DNA of 64,000 bases from JAEUHM01 sp964538625 (GTDB taxonomy: Bacteria; Verrucomicrobiota; Verrucomicrobiia; Verrucomicrobiales; Verrucomicrobiaceae), in the NCBI GenBank assembly GCA_964538625.1, contig CAZIGH010000023.1:1-64000 (forward strand). Direction: 5' to 3'. Both the position numbers and the translations under genes were made by a program. Under the pieces are notes generated by a model. That model searched no databases and was not told the origin of the DNA. It saw only the letters and a program-made list of their open reading frames with translations. The stretch's first letter is position 1; each line of letters opens with the position of its first letter. Below are positions 34,103 to 42,462 of the stretch, in pieces.

Positions 34103-35434
34103 CTAGGGGCTGCCAGGGGACGTCTGGTCCACGGCCCGCCAAGTTTTCCAGCACTCGATAAAGCCGCTCGCGAAGTCCTGGGGCCGAGCGGCCACCCACT
34201 GATCGATGACATCCACGGGGAACCACTCGCCGCAATCAATCTCCTCCGGTGCGAACTTCACCGGGCCGCTGTGATGAACAAGGTGCAGTTCCACAAACTC
34301 CATGCCCGTTCGTTCGGTGGCAGGGATGTCCGCCGCCTTTTCAGTGACGGCCACTTGAATGCCCATCTCCTCCCTCACCTCCCTCACGGCACACTCCGCA
34401 TAGGATTCACCCACATCCAGGTGACCCGCCGCGCTGCTGTCCCATGTCAGAGGATGCACATCCTTCAGATGACTGCGTTTTTGAAGGTAAACGTCACCGC
34501 GCTTGTTGATGGCGAAGACGTGCACGGCCCGATGCCGCAGCCCCAGAGCGTGCACTTTTCCACGCTGTTCCTGGCCGGTTACGACGTTGTTTTCATCCAC
34601 CACGTCGAACATCTCAGTGGCTTTCTGGCCTGCGTCAGGCTTACCCGTGCGACCCTCATACCAGCGGGCGATGCCTACCCATTGCTCAAGGGACAGCTCT
34701 TCTGCCCTGGTGGTGGCGCTAACCCCCAGATGCGTCACCAGTGCATCCCAGCCACCGTGGGGCGCTTCCGGCAGCAGATTCTTCAACTGCTTGCGCCGCT
34801 GGCTGAAGCCCATCCTTACCAGCCGGTCGAACAAAGCCCTGTCATACACGGGCAGCGAGCCGGGTCGCCGCGGCGTGAGCCGGATCACTGCCGAGTCCAC
34901 CTTTGGCCTGGGCTTGAAGACATCCGGCGGGATAATGCGCAGCATCTCCACCTCCCAGTCTTGCTGGACGAGCAGGCTCAACCCACCAAAGGCATCGTCT
35001 CCCACCTTCGCAGTGAGGCGGTCACAAACCTCCTTTTGCAACATGAAGACAGCCATGCGCACCGGTGTGGGCGGCGTGAGCACGTTCTTCAACACCTCTC
35101 CGCCCACTGAATACGGCAGGTTGCCTATGATGCGCACCTCGCCGTACTGGTAGTAGGGGCGCAGGTCCAGCCGGGTGGCATCTTGATGCAAAACCGTAAT
35201 GTGCGGCTGACTGGAAAACCGATCTGCCAGCTTTGGTGCCAGCTCATTGTCCTTCTCCACCAGTATGAGACGTCGGCAGCGCTCCGCTAGGTGCACGGTG
35301 AGCGCCCCCTGTCCAGGGCCTATCTCCATCACCAGCTCTGCCTGCTGCGGCTCCACCTGATCGGTGATCCAGCGCGAGACGCCTTCGTCTGTGAGAAAGT
35401 TCTGACCGAGGGATTTTTTGGGCTTGAAAGACAT
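34103..35434 (-). CDS. rsmA: RsmA (KsgA) rRNA dimethyltransferase fused to a Nudix hydrolase
   Basis: Residues 1 to about 262 are a complete 16S rRNA A1518/A1519 dimethyltransferase: KKSLGQNFLTDEG, the SAM loop EIGPGQGALT (37-46), the catalytic NLPY (105-108) and KPRPKVDSAVIR. Residues from about 272 to 430 form a Nudix domain with a perfect Nudix box at 337-359 (GHLDVGESYAECAV, then REVREEMGI) and a flanking pattern like isopentenyl-diphosphate isomerase-type Nudix proteins (GLRHRAVHVFAIN, LQKRSHLKDVHPLTWD). There is no stop between the two parts. The C-terminal part of normal RsmA appears complete, so this is a true fusion rather than a replacement. Confidence 0.9.
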   Translation of the reverse strand: MSFKPKKSLGQNFLTDEGVSRWITDQVEPQQAELVMEIGPGQGALTVHLAERCRRLILVEKDNELAPKLADRFSSQPHITVLHQDATRLDLRPYYQYGEVRIIGNLPYSVGGEVLKNVLTPPTPVRMAVFMLQKEVCDRLTAKVGDDAFGGLSLLVQQDWEVEMLRIIPPDVFKPRPKVDSAVIRLTPRRPGSLPVYDRALFDRLVRMGFSQRRKQLKNLLPEAPHGGWDALVTHLGVSATTRAEELSLEQWVGIARWYEGRTGKPDAGQKATEMFDVVDENNVVTGQEQRGKVHALGLRHRAVHVFAINKRGDVYLQKRSHLKDVHPLTWDSSAAGHLDVGESYAECAVREVREEMGIQVAVTEKAADIPATERTGMEFVELHLVHHSGPVKFAPEEIDCGEWFPVDVIDQWVAARPQDFASGFIECWKTWRAVDQTSPGSP

Positions 35435-35446
35435 GGAGTGAAAGAA

Positions 35447-36838
35447 TCAACCAAAGAGCAGCTTGCCGAAGATCACAGCGGCCGTCATGCCGGCTAGGTC
35501 AGCGGTGAGACCAGCAGCCAGAGCGTGGCGCACACGCCGGATGCCCACCGAGCCAAAGTAAACTGCGATGACATAAAACGTCGTCTCCGTGGAGCCGTAG
35601 AGGATAGCAGCGGTGAACTTGATCTGGTCGCTCAAGCCGGGCTGAGTCAGAATGTCATTGAGGATGCCCAAACTACCGGAGCCGCTCAACGGTCGCATGA
35701 GTGCCAGCGGCAGCAGATCCACGGGAAAGCCGAGGAAACTCAAGACCGGACTCAACGCATAACCAATAAGCAACAACATGCCGGAGCCGCGGAACAAGGC
35801 CAGCGCTGCAAGCATGGCCACCAGGAAGGGCATGATGCGTGTGGCCACGGAAAAGCCCTCCTTCGCCCCTTCCACAAACTCTTCATACACTTTCACGCCG
35901 CGGGCCAGTGCCACGCAGATGGCAGCGAGCAGAATGGCCGGTATGGCTAGGCCGCTCAGGCCGTTGAAGAGACTTCTCCACGTGGAGGCGGAGTCTGCCA
36001 CCGCGCCTGATGCGGTAGCGGCACTGGCAGCTTTTGCCCGCCCCGCCTCGGCTACCAGGTTCTCCATCCCGGTGCCACGAAGTAGCGTCTCACGCCAAGA
36101 AGGCGGCCCCAACTCCAATGTCACCACCACCGCAAACAGGCCCGCCACCAGGATGAGACAAGCCTTTGCCCCTGCGCTTAGCGGACGCTTCACTGCTTCA
36201 TCCGTCGTCCGCTCATGGACCACTTCACCTCCATCCTCCCTCGCGGCAAACACCTTCATCCTCCCGTAGGCCAGCGCAGCCATCACGCCCACCAGCGCCG
36301 CGAAAAAGGTGGCGAGAATGGTGGGCAGTATCACACGATAGGGTTCGCTCACACCGGCGGCAGTCAGGTAGGTGATGGATGAGGTAGGGATGAGCGAAAA
36401 GCCCGCCGTGTTCAGCGCCAGAAACACGCACATCGCATTGCTGGGTGCGGACTTGAGCGGGTTGAGTTCCTGCAGGTGACCCATGGCCTTCAGACCCAGC
36501 GGAGTTGCACTGTTTCCAAGGCCCAGCATGGTGGCACCCAGATTCATCACCATAGCGCTTTGTGCAGGGTGCCCCGTGGGCACCTCGGGAAAGAGTCGGC
36601 GCATCAGCGGCGTCAGCAGCCGGGTGAGACCCTCCAGCACACCCGCCTTCTCCATGACCCTCAGCAGTCCCAGCCAGAACATCATCATGCCCGCCAGCGG
36701 CAGGGCGATATCCATGACGGCGCTCTTGGTACTCTTGAGAGCCAGGTCCACCACACCGCCGTCACCACTGAGCCGCCCGAGAAGGCCAGCCACCAGCAGC
36801 CCGCTCACGAGAAGAAATGCCCAGATGTAGTTCAGCAT
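35447..36838 (-). CDS. SpmA-SpmB-like nucleoside-recognition membrane protein
   Basis: This is a polytopic membrane protein of about 463 residues with two nucleoside-recognition (Gate) domains. The first half (FWLGLLRVMEKAGVLEGLTR, then NLGATMLGLGNSATPLGLKA) matches spore maturation protein SpmA. The second half (YEEFVEGAKEGFSVATRIMP, then LMRPLSGSGSLGILNDIL) matches SpmB. A charged linker separates them near residues 215-240. The start was placed at the ATG at 36838, where the first membrane helix begins. Fused SpmAB proteins occur in many non-sporulating Gram-negatives and are of uncertain transport function. It lies 12 bp upstream of rsmA in the same direction. Confidence 0.8.
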   Translation of the reverse strand: MLNYIWAFLLVSGLLVAGLLGRLSGDGGVVDLALKSTKSAVMDIALPLAGMMMFWLGLLRVMEKAGVLEGLTRLLTPLMRRLFPEVPTGHPAQSAMVMNLGATMLGLGNSATPLGLKAMGHLQELNPLKSAPSNAMCVFLALNTAGFSLIPTSSITYLTAAGVSEPYRVILPTILATFFAALVGVMAALAYGRMKVFAAREDGGEVVHERTTDEAVKRPLSAGAKACLILVAGLFAVVVTLELGPPSWRETLLRGTGMENLVAEAGRAKAASAATASGAVADSASTWRSLFNGLSGLAIPAILLAAICVALARGVKVYEEFVEGAKEGFSVATRIMPFLVAMLAALALFRGSGMLLLIGYALSPVLSFLGFPVDLLPLALMRPLSGSGSLGILNDILTQPGLSDQIKFTAAILYGSTETTFYVIAVYFGSVGIRRVRHALAAGLTADLAGMTAAVIFGKLLFG

Positions 36839-36893
36839 GGGGCGCAGGTTAGCCGTGCTTCCTCGGTCGTAAACCCTATTGCAAAGGAAGTGC

Positions 36894-37298
36894 ATGGGGC
36901 GCTTTGCCATTGACGACGCTTGGGCGCGGGTGCATCTCCGCAGTCATTCCCGAATGAACTCGCACCCTCTCGTCCACCACGCCCTTGTCCGCTGCAACCG
37001 CCCGGACCGCAAGGCTGCGCCTCTGTTCCAGCCGGTCAAGCATCTGGAAAATGTGTGGATCATGGAGCTTGGGCCCCAGGAGCCGCTACCCTGGCCCGAG
37101 TGGATTGACCACGCCACCGCAGTGCTCAAGAAACACAAACGCAAGTTCGCCACCCTCTCCAAGACGAGCACGGACTGCGCCTTGCACGTGGTGGTGGACC
37201 TCACCGAGCCCTTTCACTCTGCGGCTTTCCCTCCCGCCTTCTGCGTGCTGAGCGCCGGCTGCGGCCTTACGCTCGAGGTGGTGAACAGCAATCTGTGA
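36894..37298 (+). CDS. Hypothetical protein
   Basis: The product is a protein of about 134 residues with no recognised domain, signal peptide or membrane helix. The ATG at 36894 has a good ribosome binding site (AAGGAAG, five bases upstream), which decides the start; an internal ATG at 36954 is the alternative. The C-terminal half (KKHKRKFATLSKTSTDCALH, then FPPAFCVLSAGCGLTLEVV) alternates strands and helices. This would fit a small single-domain protein of DUF4279-like type, but I am not confident of that. It is divergent from the SpmAB-like gene and convergent with the nuclease-ligase gene. Confidence 0.55.
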   Translation: MGRFAIDDAWARVHLRSHSRMNSHPLVHHALVRCNRPDRKAAPLFQPVKHLENVWIMELGPQEPLPWPEWIDHATAVLKKHKRKFATLSKTSTDCALHVVVDLTEPFHSAAFPPAFCVLSAGCGLTLEVVNSNL

Positions 37299-37316
37299 CG
37301 CAAAGACCGCCCCCGT

Positions 37317-39995
37317 CTATGGCACCCCAGCCAAACGCCGGGCACGCTCCAGCGTGTCGATCTCTGCCGTCGTCTTGTCTCTCCGGATGGCTTTGATCCG
37401 GGGAAACCGCATGGCCAGTCCACTGTCATGCCGCTGACTGGGCTGGATGGAGTCAAACGCGATCTCAAGCACCGTGTCTGGCACCACGGTACGTACTCGG
37501 CCCTTCTGCTCGATCGTTTGCGCCGTGAAGTGCTCCGTGAGTTCTTCTATCTCCACATCCGTGAGGCCAGAGTAAGCCTTGCCTATGACCCTCAGCGCAC
37601 CGGCATCATCCCTCACCGCAAAGGTGTAGTCACTGAGCACATGACTGCGCTTCCCATGCCCCTGCTCCGCTTTCACCACCACCACATCCAGAGTGGCGAA
37701 GGCCTTCTTCAACTTAAGCCAACTTTTCCCGCGACGACCCGGCGTGTAGGCGCTGGCTGCGGCCTTGGCTATCAAACCCTCATTTCCACGACGTCGTGCC
37801 GCATGGAACGCCACCTCAATCTGCTCCCCATCCGTCACCCTCGTGACTTCGATAGCCTCCATTCCTGCGGGGAGTTTGAGTCCTTCCAGCACCTGCCTTC
37901 TCTCCGCCAGCGTCCGCGCCATCAGAGACTCACCTACGCACCACAAAACATCAAAGACCACGTACTTCACGCTGACCTCGCTGGGAAGAAAAAGGTCAGC
38001 CTGGTCGCGTCTCCCAAGCCGCTTTTGCAGGTCAAAGAACGAGAGCTTTCGATCCTCAGCGTACGCGATGATTTCACCGTCCAGAATGCACTCCGTGTCC
38101 AGCAGCCCAGCCTGGGTGACGATCTCTGGGAACTGCATCCCCACGGGCTTGAGGTCCCGTGTGAAGATCTCCACGCCGCCAGCGGAGCGGTGCAACTGCG
38201 CCCGAATGCCATCATACTTGTCCTCCAACCACACCTCCTTTTCGCCTGCCTCAGTGAGACGATTCCAGACATCTCCCGCCGTCTCTTCGGGAGAAGCGAG
38301 CATCACCTTCACAGGCACCATCAACTGCGGGCGTGCTTCACGCAGCCTTCCCTGCCGGGCCAGCACCGCCGTATCACCCAGATCACCAAGCAACATCAGC
38401 GCCTCACGCACGGCATCTGCCGCCTGACCGAAAGCCTCCGCCACCGCCTCCTCCGCCAGCCCCTCCCTGGAACCCATGCGCAAGTCCCCCGTGATGAGAC
38501 GCACCAGCCACGCTCCTGTGAGTGGCTCCAGCCTGCTTAGCATTTCCTTCAGCAACCGCACCCGCTCCATCTGACCACCAGCTCGACGCAAGGCTTCAAA
38601 CAACGCTTCCACATCTGCCAGCGAGCAAGGTGAAGCCGCCCGCTTACTCCGCTGCAACACCAGAAACGCCGTCCTCCCAGTGTCACCTTGAGAACGGGAG
38701 ATGGAGCGATACTCCGCCTCACTCAAGCCGCTGAGCTCCAGAAGTGCGCGCCGGATCACCGCCCACCCCGTCTGCAAAGGCATCTTCCCTGTGCTCCCAG
38801 CAGTGAAACGCGCCGCCGTTCGCACCTCTTCATCACTTTCCAGCCTAGAGAGCATACCAGCCAACAGAGAGACCTTCTTCAACCTCGATGACTCATCCGC
38901 CGCCGCAGCGCAGGCAGCCACCCACGCGGAGAAGCTCCCTTCCCCTGCCGCCCCGGACTCATCCGCTGTCACCAGCTGCCCGCCACGCAGCGAACCGAGA
39001 CCCAGCTCAAGCTGATCATTCATCTCCAGGCTCCAAGCCTCATACCCCATGGAGCGCAACTCTGCAGCGAACTCTCGCGTGTAACCATGCACCAGGTAAA
39101 CGCGTTTGGGCTTCACCAGTGCCACCGTCTCCAGGAGCTCCGGGTGATCGGCGTGATCACTTAGAGGAAAAGCTTCATCCACCTGGTAGCGGTACCGAGC
39201 ACCCGGCTGCAACGCCCATCCTGAGAGCATGGCGGTGCGGCAGTTCTTCAGCTTGCGCACTGCGGGTGACTTCAGCGCACCTGGCGGAATGACCACCACG
39301 TGACCTCTGGCACTTGCAGCGTCCAATGGCTTGAGTTCTGGCAGGCGACCGAGCAACGGGCGCACCACCTCCGTCATCTCCATCACGGCTTTGTGCAGCA
39401 TCACCGGCACGCCGAGATCTGCCAGAGCGCACAAAACCTCCTGCGCCTTGCCCAAAGAGTAACCCAGCAGCACCGGGATGCCCCCATCCTCCAGTGTCTC
39501 CGTAACGAACTTGAGCACCCTCACCACCGTTTCACCCGTCGGCGGAAAGCGGAACTCCGGCAGCCCAAAGGTCGTCTCCATGATCAGCGTGTCTGCCTCC
39601 AGCAGCTCGCAGCGTTCAGAACTCAGCCCTTGGCGCAGTTTGTAGTCACCGGTGTAAAGCAGCGTGGCACCGTCCCTCAGGCGGGTCAGGTGCAGCATTG
39701 CCGAGCCAATGATATGGCCCGCTGGCAGCAGACGCAGCTCCCAGCCATTCATCTTCACCGGCTCACGCAGCGGCAACTCACGCAGCAGCCGCTCCTTTGG
39801 CCAGTGGTAACGCTCCCGCATCAGCAGAGCCGTCACCTCGGAACAATACGACTCCTCATGCCGCGCCACATGGTCACTATGAGCATGAGATACAAAAGCG
39901 CGCCGCACCCCAAAGTGCGGGTCCAGCCACAAGTCCGCCTCAGGCACATGAATGCCCTTGCGGTAAACGATCTCGATCAAGCCTGAACCCATCAC
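37317..39995 (-). CDS. MBL-fold exonuclease fused to ATP-dependent DNA ligase
   Basis: This is an 892-residue fusion. Residues 1 to about 345 form a beta-CASP metallo-beta-lactamase nuclease (SHAHSDH at 36-42, GHIIGSAM, LLYTGDY, LSDHADH near 279). Residues 355-560 are the helical N-terminal domain of an ATP-dependent ligase. The nucleotidyltransferase domain follows, with the adenylated lysine in EDKYDG (Lys593) and DGEII. An OB domain ends the protein (KSWLKLKKAFATLDVVVVKA). In many bacteria the ligase-associated exonuclease, ligase, DEXH helicase and phosphoesterase are separate neighbouring genes of a DNA-damage response cluster. Here two are merged and the helicase and phosphoesterase are not next to them. 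Confidence 0.88.
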   Translation of the reverse strand: MMGSGLIEIVYRKGIHVPEADLWLDPHFGVRRAFVSHAHSDHVARHEESYCSEVTALLMRERYHWPKERLLRELPLREPVKMNGWELRLLPAGHIIGSAMLHLTRLRDGATLLYTGDYKLRQGLSSERCELLEADTLIMETTFGLPEFRFPPTGETVVRVLKFVTETLEDGGIPVLLGYSLGKAQEVLCALADLGVPVMLHKAVMEMTEVVRPLLGRLPELKPLDAASARGHVVVIPPGALKSPAVRKLKNCRTAMLSGWALQPGARYRYQVDEAFPLSDHADHPELLETVALVKPKRVYLVHGYTREFAAELRSMGYEAWSLEMNDQLELGLGSLRGGQLVTADESGAAGEGSFSAWVAACAAAADESSRLKKVSLLAGMLSRLESDEEVRTAARFTAGSTGKMPLQTGWAVIRRALLELSGLSEAEYRSISRSQGDTGRTAFLVLQRSKRAASPCSLADVEALFEALRRAGGQMERVRLLKEMLSRLEPLTGAWLVRLITGDLRMGSREGLAEEAVAEAFGQAADAVREALMLLGDLGDTAVLARQGRLREARPQLMVPVKVMLASPEETAGDVWNRLTEAGEKEVWLEDKYDGIRAQLHRSAGGVEIFTRDLKPVGMQFPEIVTQAGLLDTECILDGEIIAYAEDRKLSFFDLQKRLGRRDQADLFLPSEVSVKYVVFDVLWCVGESLMARTLAERRQVLEGLKLPAGMEAIEVTRVTDGEQIEVAFHAARRRGNEGLIAKAAASAYTPGRRGKSWLKLKKAFATLDVVVVKAEQGHGKRSHVLSDYTFAVRDDAGALRVIGKAYSGLTDVEIEELTEHFTAQTIEQKGRVRTVVPDTVLEIAFDSIQPSQRHDSGLAMRFPRIKAIRRDKTTAEIDTLERARRLAGVP

Positions 39996-40082
39996 CTCAC
40001 CACACTACGCTGCACGATACCAGATGGAACCCACTCGCACCATCTTCCTTGAATAACATCTAGCCTCACTTATTCATGGAAC

Positions 40083-40114
40083 GCTACTGCGACTTTCATG
40101 AACAAGTCAGGCTA
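40083..40114. repeat. Copy 2 of a dispersed short element
   Basis: The sequence GACTTTCATGAACAAGTC followed by AGGCTA repeats the element at 39-67 with one base difference in this core. It lies in the roughly 205-bp gap between the nuclease-ligase gene and the penicillin-binding protein gene, both of which start from this gap. GACTT and AAGTC can pair across the core. Confidence 0.45.
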
Positions 40115-40200
40115 GGTTAGAAAACGTCCCGCACCTGCACCCAGACCAGCCGCCCCTGTCCGCTTGACCGCAACCAGCCGACACGGCATGATGAACGCCC

Positions 40201-42261
40201 ATGAAAGGCCAGCCCCTCAAGCCATTCCTTCTTCTCGTCTTGCTTGCCAGCCAGGCTGCAGCTGAGAATGAACCCCAGCTCGTTCTCAAGGCAGAACCCG
40301 TAGATCCTACACCCGCAGAAGAACTGGCCAAAGCCAAGCCCAAAAAAGAACTCTCCGCCTCATGGCAAACTCAAAAGGAGGCTCGCACGCTGCGGCTTGA
40401 GATTCCCGCTCCGCGAGGTCAAATCGTGGACCGCCACGGCAAGCCCTTTGCCAGGAACCGCGTCGTTTACTTCGCCGCGCTCAACTTCCCCGTGCTCACC
40501 CCAGCCACGCCAGAGACCATCCTTGAGTTCGCGCGGTCACGCATCGCACAAACCAATGCCCTACTCGGCAAAAACTGGAACCTCCCAGATGAGCGCATCC
40601 TCCTCCACTACCAGCACCGCCGGTGGCTTCCCCTCATTTTCTCCACCAATGGAGAGGTGAACGTGGAACTCTCACCCGAGGAGCAGCGCAAGATGCAGCC
40701 CCTGCTCGAGAAGGGCCTCATGCTTCACCCCACCTACCAGCGTCAGTATCCGCAGGGTGCCACCGCCTGTCACATCGTAGGCTACACAGGCCGCCGCCAA
40801 CCTCTCCCTACCAAGGAGATCGTGGAGGGTGAGCCCTTTACCGAAGAACCCATGGGTCGCTCCGGTCTCGAGCTTTCTTTTGAAGAACAGCTTCGCGGCA
40901 CACCCGGTGCCATCAGTCTTCTCTTCAGCCCCTCGGGCGAGTTGCTGCATGACGAAATCCTGCGCAAACCCGTCCCCGGTCACAACGTGGTCACCACGCT
41001 CGACTACAAAATGCAGCGCTATGCCGAGAGCGCCTTGCGCGCCCACGCCCCCAACGGCGGTGCCATGGTCATCATGGACGTGCGCCACGGCGACATCCTG
41101 GCCATGGCCTCCAACCCCGGCTTCGACCTTAACGAGTTCATCCCCGGCATCAGTGATCCCCGTTACAAAGAGCTGTCCAACGACCCCAAAAAGCCCATGT
41201 ATGGCCGCGCCTTCCAAGGTGCCTACTACCCCGCATCCACCTTCAAAATCGTCACCGCCCTCGCCGCCCTGGAAAGCGGCAAAGTGTCACCTACCACCAG
41301 TTACAGTTGTGATGCCTACTTCACCCTGGGCAGGGATGTCTTCCGCAACTGGAACAAGGATTCCGAAGGCCCCATGAACGTCGTCACCGCCATCAAACGC
41401 TCCTGCAACACTTGGTTCTACCAGGCGGGACTGGCCACCGGTTCAGCCAACATCATTGCCATGGCCCAGCGCATGGGGTTTGGCTCAGCTACCGGCATCC
41501 CCATCGGAGGTGAGCAGAAAGGACTCGTCCCCACCGACTCCCTTTACATGCAGCGCTACGGCTACAAAATCCTCCCCGGCATCCTCTGCTCCATCTCCAT
41601 CGGCCAGATCGTCACTTGCAGCCCCCTCCAGGCCGCTCAGTGCATGGCCACCGTGGCCGACGGCAAATACATGCCTCAACCTCGCCTCGTTCTCCAGGTG
41701 CAGGACCTCAATGACCGCGTAGTCCAAGCCTGGGAACCAGCGCCACGCAGAGAAGTCAACCTCGACCCCAAAGCACGGGACACCGTCGTACGCGGCATGA
41801 TTGAGGTCGTCTCAGGCAGCGGCGGCACTGGCCAGGCGGCAGGCATCAAGCACGCAAAAATCGCAGGCAAAACCGGCACCGCCCAGTGGGAGATCCATAA
41901 AGACTCCTCCAAGAACCGCAACCTCGCCTGGTTCACTGGTTTCCTCCCTGCCGACAACCCCGTTTACGCCTTCGCCGTGGTTTACGAAGGCAGCCCGGGC
42001 GAAACCGTCTCCGGCGGTCGGGTGGCCGCTCCCATCGTGAGACGTGTGTTTAACGACATCTACGAGGACGCCACGCCCGACGACCCACTCCTGCTCGCCA
42101 GCAAAGAACCCAAACGGGCTCTGCTCGTGGATGAAGAAGAGGTGGCCGCTGCGGCACCCAAAGCCAAGCCAGTGGAAGAACCCGCAGCAGCTCCCCCGCC
42201 CCCGACGACAACCGAACAAGGCGGCATCCGCGGATTGTTCCGCCGACTTTTTCGTCGATAG
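40201..42261 (+). CDS. mrdA: Penicillin-binding protein 2-type transpeptidase
   Basis: This is a class B penicillin-binding protein of 686 residues that cross-links peptidoglycan during elongation. The dimerisation domain contains the PAPRGQIVDRHGKPFARN motif (70-86). The transpeptidase has the active serine in YPASTFK (Ser346), the SCN triad (near 404) and KTGTAQW (near 562). The C-terminal tail is Pro/Ala-rich and ends with an arginine-rich segment. The N-terminus (MKGQPLKPFLLLVLLASQAAAE) looks like a cleavable signal peptide rather than the usual membrane anchor, which is odd for this family. No rodA neighbour is present. Confidence 0.87.
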   Translation: MKGQPLKPFLLLVLLASQAAAENEPQLVLKAEPVDPTPAEELAKAKPKKELSASWQTQKEARTLRLEIPAPRGQIVDRHGKPFARNRVVYFAALNFPVLTPATPETILEFARSRIAQTNALLGKNWNLPDERILLHYQHRRWLPLIFSTNGEVNVELSPEEQRKMQPLLEKGLMLHPTYQRQYPQGATACHIVGYTGRRQPLPTKEIVEGEPFTEEPMGRSGLELSFEEQLRGTPGAISLLFSPSGELLHDEILRKPVPGHNVVTTLDYKMQRYAESALRAHAPNGGAMVIMDVRHGDILAMASNPGFDLNEFIPGISDPRYKELSNDPKKPMYGRAFQGAYYPASTFKIVTALAALESGKVSPTTSYSCDAYFTLGRDVFRNWNKDSEGPMNVVTAIKRSCNTWFYQAGLATGSANIIAMAQRMGFGSATGIPIGGEQKGLVPTDSLYMQRYGYKILPGILCSISIGQIVTCSPLQAAQCMATVADGKYMPQPRLVLQVQDLNDRVVQAWEPAPRREVNLDPKARDTVVRGMIEVVSGSGGTGQAAGIKHAKIAGKTGTAQWEIHKDSSKNRNLAWFTGFLPADNPVYAFAVVYEGSPGETVSGGRVAAPIVRRVFNDIYEDATPDDPLLLASKEPKRALLVDEEEVAAAAPKAKPVEEPAAAPPPPTTTEQGGIRGLFRRLFRR

Positions 42262-42264
42262 ACT

Positions 42265-42287
42265 GTTCCACAAAAATCATGTGGAAC
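42265..42287. terminator. Hairpin after the penicillin-binding protein gene
   Basis: GTTCCAC (42265-42271) pairs perfectly with GTGGAAC (42281-42287) just after the stop codon. A T-rich run appears about 25 bases downstream (from about 42312). It may act as a terminator for the gene, but the distance between stem and T-run is unusual. The rest of the 200-bp gap up to the convergent mnmE gene holds no gene that I can see. Confidence 0.4.
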
Positions 42288-42462
42288 GCTCTTACTTTCG
42301 AGAAAAAGAATCTTTTTTTCATTTCCCAGGTAACGTTTCGCCCTTTTCTGCATGGAACAGGGTGAGAAGCGCGACCCTGCCCCGCTGAAGGATTGGCACC
42401 CTCAAGTGCCCCTTTCTCCACTACCCGTGCCCGTCGCCTCTTCCTAACCTTTCTCCCGAAAC

